From: an uncultured Pelagibacteraceae bacterium
Lineage (GTDB): Bacteria; Pseudomonadota; Alphaproteobacteria; Pelagibacterales; Pelagibacteraceae
Direction of reading: 5' to 3'
Assembly (NCBI GenBank): GCA_902627735.1
Contig: CACOKI010000008.1
Coordinates: 1-49,606, forward strand
Length of the DNA: 49,606 bases
A program made the translations under genes and the position numbers. How positions within the stretch are numbered: position 1 is the stretch's first letter; every line of letters starts with the position of its first letter. Positions 42,944 to 49,606 of this stretch are shown here, one piece after another. The notes beneath the pieces are model-generated. The model was given only the letters and a program-made list of their open reading frames with translations. It made no database searches and had not been told where the DNA came from.

Positions 42944-43471
42944 ATGAAAAATATTTGTGACTGGAATAATTGTAAAGAAATAGGTGAATATAAAGCTCCT
43001 GTTGAAAAAGATAATAGCAAAAAATATAGAATGTTATGTTTAGAACATGTCAAAGAATTCAATAAAAACTGGAATTATTTTTCTGGTATGAATGATGAAC
43101 AAGTTATTAACTTTTTAAAATCAGATATGACTTGGCACAAACCCACACAAAGTTTCAGTTCCTCTGATAATTTTTTTAAGATCTTATGGAACAACACACT
43201 TAAAGATGAGCTTGATAAAGAAAAATTTAAAACTAATTTTAATCACATGCGTCAATTTAAATTTGACCATAAAGATATAAAAGCATTTGGTATTTTGGGC
43301 ATTTCAGTAGGTTTAAAATGGAATAAAATTCAAGAAAAATTCAAAATGCTTGTCAAAAAATTTCACCCTGATATGAATTCTGGTAATAAAAAATACGAAG
43401 AAAAACTTAAACTTATTACATTGGCATATACACAATTAAAAAATACTTATAGAGAAAAAATTGACACCTAA
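42944..43471 (+). CDS. DnaJ-domain co-chaperone-like protein
   Basis: 175 aa. The N terminus holds a possible metal-binding set ([15 protein letters not shown], then [18 protein letters not shown]). The C-terminal 60 residues are a J domain ([35 protein letters not shown]) with HPD at about 143-145, which should stimulate a DnaK ATPase. No Gly/Phe or zinc-finger region of true DnaJ. It overlaps cobS by 11 bases. The BolA-DnaJ-CobS-CobT group is conserved in alphaproteobacteria and suggests a chaperone function with CobST. Confidence 0.88.
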   Translation: MKNICDWNNCKEIGEYKAPVEKDNSKKYRMLCLEHVKEFNKNWNYFSGMNDEQVINFLKSDMTWHKPTQSFSSSDNFFKILWNNTLKDELDKEKFKTNFNHMRQFKFDHKDIKAFGILGISVGLKWNKIQEKFKMLVKKFHPDMNSGNKKYEEKLKLITLAYTQLKNTYREKIDT

Positions 43472-44435
43472 TTTAAACATTCAACCTGATATTAAAGTTT
43501 CAGTAAAACAAACATTTGGAATTGATACTGAAATGGAGGTTGATGCTTTTTCGAAAAAAAACGAATATGTACCTGAAATTGATAAAAACTATAAATTTGA
43601 TAGAGACACAACGTTAGCTATTATCTCTGGTTTTGCATTTAATAAAAGAGTTTTAGTCCAAGGTTATCATGGAACAGGTAAATCAACTCATATAGAACAA
43701 ATTGCTGCAAGATTAAATTGGCCATGTATAAGAGTAAATCTAGATAGTCACATAAGTAGAATCGATTTAATTGGTAAAGATGCCATAGTCTTAAAAGATG
43801 GAAAACAAATAACACAATTCAATGAAGGAATATTACCTTGGTCAATTCAAAATGCTGTTGCTTTAGTATTTGATGAATACGATGCTGGAAGACCAGATGT
43901 AATGTTTGTGATACAAAGAGTTTTAGAAGCTGAAGGAAACTTTACTCTTCTTGATAAAAATAAAGTTATACAACAAAATAAATTTTTTAGATTGTTTGCA
44001 ACCTCAAATACAGTTGGATTGGGTGATACGACTGGACTATATCATGGTACTCAACAAATAAATCAGGGACAAATGGATAGATGGAACATTGTAACAACAT
44101 TAAATTATCTTAGCCTAGAGAAAGAGATGGAAATTATTTTAGCTAAGAACAAAACTTTAAATAATCAAAAAGGTAAGGAAAAAGTTTCAAATATGATAAA
44201 AGTGGCTTCCTTAACTAGAAAAGGTTTTATTGCTGGAGATATATCAACAGTAATGAGCCCAAGGACTGTATTGCATTGGGCAGAAAACACAGAAATTTTC
44301 AAAGATGTTGGATATGCTTTTAGAGTTACATTTTTGAATAAGTGCGATGAAATAGAAAAAAATACTATCGCAGAATATTATCAAAGATGTTTTGGTGAAG
44401 ATTTACCTGAATCATTGGTAAATATTCAAATTTAA
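43461..44435 (+). CDS. cobS: CobS-family AAA+ ATPase (MoxR-like)
   Basis: 324-aa AAA+ protein, annotated elsewhere as the ATPase subunit of aerobic cobaltochelatase. It starts at TTG 43461, giving [15 protein letters not shown], the standard N terminus, followed by [13 protein letters not shown]. Walker A is [10 protein letters not shown] near 70-79, Walker [11 protein letters not shown], sensor 1 LFATSNTVG. It pairs with the VWA protein encoded next (stop and start adjacent). No cobN or other cobalamin gene is in the window, so a non-B12 metal-insertion or remodelling role is possible. Confidence 0.88.
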   Translation: MTPNLNIQPDIKVSVKQTFGIDTEMEVDAFSKKNEYVPEIDKNYKFDRDTTLAIISGFAFNKRVLVQGYHGTGKSTHIEQIAARLNWPCIRVNLDSHISRIDLIGKDAIVLKDGKQITQFNEGILPWSIQNAVALVFDEYDAGRPDVMFVIQRVLEAEGNFTLLDKNKVIQQNKFFRLFATSNTVGLGDTTGLYHGTQQINQGQMDRWNIVTTLNYLSLEKEMEIILAKNKTLNNQKGKEKVSNMIKVASLTRKGFIAGDISTVMSPRTVLHWAENTEIFKDVGYAFRVTFLNKCDEIEKNTIAEYYQRCFGEDLPESLVNIQI

Positions 44436-46241
44436 ATGAGTAATAAAAAAGAAACAAATTTAAAAGAAAAACTCAAACAAGCACTGACCTCAACCGCTAG
44501 AGTAATTTCAGACGATTTTTCTGTTAAAAAGAAGAATGAACAAAATAAGAGTTCAAACGAGTTTGATTTTTTTAATTTAGAAAATTTTAATTCAAAAAGT
44601 GATTTTATAAAAGCTAGAGCAGAGTCAGATACTGCAGCTCTTAAAAAAAAATTTTCTAATGATGAAATTCACAAAAAAAATTTACCAACAAATTTATCAT
44701 GTAAAAGTCTTTATTCAATTGCAGAGAAAGTTAGGTATGAGTCTTTAGGTTCCTTAATGTTAAAGGGAGTAAAAAAAAATCTTCAAGACAACTATTATCA
44801 AATAGTTGGACTAAAAAGAAAAGATCAACTTAAATCTAAAGATGATGTTCCTATAATTGAAGCTTTTGAGCTATATATGCTTAAGAAATTTCACGGTATA
44901 AAATTAAATTCTCTAACTAACACAATGTTAAACTTTTGGGAAAAAGATTTTGATCAAGCTATTGAGAAACATATAAATTTCTTAAAGGAAAACTTGGAGG
45001 ATCAACAAAAGTATTCCTCAAAATTTTCAGAAATACTTCAAAAAATGGATATATTGCAAAATGAAGAAGATGAACAAACTAATGAAGAAAATCAAGATAA
45101 TGATCAAAATAATTTATCAAATGATGATCAGGAAAATAACTCTGATGAAAAAAAAGATCAAAATAAAGAAGAAGAAACAGAAACTAGCTTAGATTCAGAC
45201 TATGATATTGATGAATATAAGCTAGACGAACAATTGGTTGATACTGACTCTGATCGAAGCTCGGATGAACAAGTTATTCAGAAGAAAAATTTAAATGATT
45301 TAAATTTAGATTATAAGATATTTACCAATCAGTTTGATGAAATAACCAAAGCTGAAAATTTAGAAAATTCAGATGAAGCAATAAAATTACGTAAAAACTT
45401 AGATCAACAACTCATAGGGTTTCAAGATGTTATAACTAAACTAGCAAATAAACTTCAAAGACAATTATTAGCAAAACAAAACAGAGCTTGGGAATTTGAT
45501 TTGGAAGAAGGATTGTTAGATAGTTCAAAATTACCTAGAGTCATTATGGATCCTTACAATTCTTTATCTTTTAAAAAGGAAAAGGATTTAGATTTTAAAG
45601 ATACCGTCGTGACCTTATTAATCGATAATTCAGGGTCTATGAGAGGAAGACCAATTACTATAGCAGCAATTTGTGCAGATATTTTGTCAAGAACTCTAGA
45701 ACGTTGTTCCGTAAAAGTCGAGATATTAGGTTTTACTACAAAAAATTGGAAAGGTGGAAAAAGTAGAGAATTTTGGAATAAGAAAGGAAAACCAAAAACT
45801 CCTGGAAGATTAAATGATCTGAGACATATAATTTACAAAAGTGCAGATACTCATTGGCGTATATCAAAGAATAATTTGGGCTTAATGTTAAAAGAAGGGT
45901 TGTTAAAAGAAAATATAGATGGTGAGGCTATATTATGGGCTTTTAATAGACTAAAAAAAAGAAAAGAAGAAAGAAAAATCCTTATGGTTATTTCAGATGG
46001 TGCTCCAGTAGATGACTCGACTTTATCAGTTAATTCTGGTGATTTTTTAGAAAAACATTTGAAAAAAATTGTTAAATATATTGAAGATAAAACAGAAACT
46101 GAAATATTAGCTATTGGGATCGGTCATGATGTTTCGAGATATTATAATCGTGCAATAAAAATTACAGATGTAAATGAACTGGGTGATGTAATGATTTCTC
46201 AACTTGGTGCACTTTTTGATAAAAAAAATAAATTACACTAA
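44436..46241 (+). CDS. cobT: CobT-family VWA-domain protein
   Basis: 601 aa. An N-terminal helical domain (about 1-205), then a very acidic, Glu/Asp/Asn-rich low-complexity linker (about 208-285), then a C-terminal VWA domain with a full MIDAS motif, [13 protein letters not shown] near 393-405, and [13 protein letters not shown]. CobT binds CobS in the cobaltochelatase complex and resembles the D subunit of Mg-chelatase. It starts at the base after the cobS stop and its last four bases overlap the convergent kinase gene. Confidence 0.9.
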   Translation: MSNKKETNLKEKLKQALTSTARVISDDFSVKKKNEQNKSSNEFDFFNLENFNSKSDFIKARAESDTAALKKKFSNDEIHKKNLPTNLSCKSLYSIAEKVRYESLGSLMLKGVKKNLQDNYYQIVGLKRKDQLKSKDDVPIIEAFELYMLKKFHGIKLNSLTNTMLNFWEKDFDQAIEKHINFLKENLEDQQKYSSKFSEILQKMDILQNEEDEQTNEENQDNDQNNLSNDDQENNSDEKKDQNKEEETETSLDSDYDIDEYKLDEQLVDTDSDRSSDEQVIQKKNLNDLNLDYKIFTNQFDEITKAENLENSDEAIKLRKNLDQQLIGFQDVITKLANKLQRQLLAKQNRAWEFDLEEGLLDSSKLPRVIMDPYNSLSFKKEKDLDFKDTVVTLLIDNSGSMRGRPITIAAICADILSRTLERCSVKVEILGFTTKNWKGGKSREFWNKKGKPKTPGRLNDLRHIIYKSADTHWRISKNNLGLMLKEGLLKENIDGEAILWAFNRLKKRKEERKILMVISDGAPVDDSTLSVNSGDFLEKHLKKIVKYIEDKTETEILAIGIGHDVSRYYNRAIKITDVNELGDVMISQLGALFDKKNKLH

Positions 46242-47518
46242 ATTTTTAATAGATCACTATTTTTCCACTTTATTATTATTTCTGCACCACTTCTTACTTC
46301 AGAATTTCTACAATTAATTGTTGCAAAATTTTTTTCTAATAAAGTTTTTCCAATAAATATTCCTAAACCTAGACCTGTTTTATTTTTATGATTAGGATTA
46401 AGTCCTTTCAAGTAAGGCTCTCCTATTTTAGATAAAACATCACTAGAATAACCTTCACCATCATCTTCAATTGTTATTTCGGTAAATTCATTATCACTTT
46501 TTAAATTTATAAAAACGTTTTTTGAGCTAAATTTATTTGCATTACCAATAAAATTTCTTAATCCATAAATAATTTCAACAGATTTCGTCATCTTTTTTGA
46601 GTTTGAGTCCTGATCAAAATTAAATAAAAAATTTTTTTCACTTGTTTCTTTAAATGAAGATATAATTTCTTTTAAACATTCTTTCATGGTAAAATCTTCA
46701 TCAATAAATTCATCCTCTTCATGGGGGTTTAAAGACAATCTTCTCAAGATTTGATTACATCTTTCTACTTGACTTGATAATAATTTTATATCTTGAAGTA
46801 CTTCCTTATTATCTTTAAATTGTAATAAAAGTTCCTGTGAAATAATCTTTATTGTTGACAATGGTGTTCCTAAAGAATGCGCTGCTGCAGCTGCTTGACC
46901 TCCTAAAGATAACATTTCATGCTCTTTAGCCATTACCTCCTCCATTTTATTCAATGCCTCTTTTCTTTTTCTTGATTCTGTTCCAAAAATAAAAGCAAAA
47001 TAATTCAAAAAGACTAAGGATATTATTAAAGCGATAGGTATTGAGTAAAAATAATATTTATCAATATGAAAATGTTCATTTAAAGGTGAAGGTAGATCTT
47101 TGTGATAATATGTAAGAAAAATAAGAGTTGATATAGTTATAACTACTAATAATAAATTAGTTCGGATGCCTAAATTTGTTGAGGCGAATATACTTGGGAT
47201 AATTAAAAAAATCACAAATGGGTTTACTATGCCTCCTGTCAAATAAATTAATGATGCTAATTGGAAGATATCTATATTTAAAAAAACGAAAGCTGATCTA
47301 CTTGATAGTTGGGTCTTTTTATATAAAAAAATTAAATAAAAATTACTAATGATGCCAATAAAAATTATAAAATTTGATAAAAAATAATCAAAATTGAATT
47401 GAAGGTAAAAATAGACAATATTTACTGATATTAATTGACCAATTATAGCTATCCATCTAAGTGAAATATAAGTTGATTTCTTTAAAGAATAGAATTTAGA
47501 AGTCTCAAAAAACCCCAT
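46238..47518 (-). CDS. regB: RegB/PrrB-type redox sensor histidine kinase
   Basis: 426-aa membrane kinase. Six hydrophobic helices cover about residues 20-180, including [14 protein letters not shown], the GG-x-x-NPF quinone-binding motif of RegB. The H-box is [15 protein letters not shown]; the residue after His is Ser where RegB has Glu. [10 protein letters not shown] holds the Cys equivalent to the RegB redox Cys. ATPase N (IGNANKF) and G boxes ([15 protein letters not shown]) are present. In related bacteria it controls respiration and redox genes with the regulator RegA, which is not in the window. Gap to gyrB is 2 bases. Confidence 0.88.
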   Translation of the reverse strand: MGFFETSKFYSLKKSTYISLRWIAIIGQLISVNIVYFYLQFNFDYFLSNFIIFIGIISNFYLIFLYKKTQLSSRSAFVFLNIDIFQLASLIYLTGGIVNPFVIFLIIPSIFASTNLGIRTNLLLVVITISTLIFLTYYHKDLPSPLNEHFHIDKYYFYSIPIALIISLVFLNYFAFIFGTESRKRKEALNKMEEVMAKEHEMLSLGGQAAAAAHSLGTPLSTIKIISQELLLQFKDNKEVLQDIKLLSSQVERCNQILRRLSLNPHEEDEFIDEDFTMKECLKEIISSFKETSEKNFLFNFDQDSNSKKMTKSVEIIYGLRNFIGNANKFSSKNVFINLKSDNEFTEITIEDDGEGYSSDVLSKIGEPYLKGLNPNHKNKTGLGLGIFIGKTLLEKNFATINCRNSEVRSGAEIIIKWKNSDLLKI

Positions 47519-47520
47519 TT

Positions 47521-49605
<2,085 letters not shown>

Positions 49606-49606
49606 A

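Noticed and set aside
43461..46241. Cobalamin biosynthesis locus
   Set aside because: Only the cobS and cobT families are present; there is no cobN or corrin-ring gene, so a B12 pathway cannot be claimed from this window.

Overview
This window is a densely packed, very AT-rich (roughly 70% A+T by eye) stretch of bacterial chromosome. The gene set points to an alphaproteobacterium with a streamlined genome, most like the SAR11/Pelagibacterales group. Supporting signs are GcrA, the murA-DUF2948-hisD-infA order, the BolA-DnaJ-CobS-CobT cluster, a RegB-type kinase, Lys/Ile/Asn-rich proteins, almost no intergenic DNA, and several convergent gene pairs that overlap at their 3' ends. This assignment is inference from gene content, not a database match. 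I see no mobile element, phage, CRISPR array, rRNA or clear pseudogene.

Layout. 1-2621: the 3' part of a membrane-anchored cytochrome c, then argF and argD on the minus strand. 2785-4244: gcrA and an atypical SDR (NDUFA9-like). 4297-16812: a long plus-strand run with tiny gaps or overlaps, holding RNase D, kdsD, lptC, lptB, aroA, cmk, rpsA, an IHF/HU gene, pyrF, trpF, trpB, trpA, accD and folC. 16809-20417 (minus): thioredoxin, an ExoI-like nuclease, an MGME1-like PD-(D/E)XK nuclease and RmuC. 20565-23678 (minus): hisS-hisZ-hisG, headed by a structured leader. 24028-28520 (minus): murA-DUF2948-hisD-infA-tRNA-Phe-cspA, preceded by two small basic proteins and dcd. 28601-28675: tRNA-Thr. 28679-29401 (minus): a VTT-domain membrane protein. 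29494-36885 (plus): rpmH-rnpA-yidD-yidC-argB-HAD-dapD-dapE, then a histone-deacetylase-like enzyme and a SET-domain protein. 36865-41008 (minus): truA-fmt-def, a large exported unknown and a small membrane protein. 41065-42674: aroK-aroB. 42663-46241: bolA (minus) against dnaJ-like, cobS and cobT. 46238-49584 (minus): regB-like kinase and gyrB.

The most interesting signal is in the 5' leader of the hisS-hisZ-hisG operon. Directly upstream of the hisS start codon (23756 down to 23683, minus strand) the RNA can fold into a complete tRNA cloverleaf. It has a 7-bp acceptor stem, a GUG (His) anticodon in a UU-GUG-GA loop, a 5-bp T stem, A73 and an encoded CCA. Its T loop (GGCAGAA) and D loop (no G18) are wrong for an ordinary elongator tRNA, and the 3' acceptor strand contains the likely hisS Shine-Dalgarno AAGG. 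I read this as a tRNA-His mimic through which HisRS could control its own translation and that of the first enzyme of histidine synthesis. A degenerate or unusual real tRNA-His is the alternative. Further upstream lie a short open frame with three His codons and a strong hairpin.

Other points are a cytidylate kinase without its P-loop lysine, a TrpB with several active-site residues changed, an AccD with an irregular zinc ribbon, an HDAC/SET pair, an RmuC-nuclease-nuclease cluster, cobST without other cobalamin genes nearby, lptC-lptB without lptA, and several small proteins (35, 43 and 59 aa).
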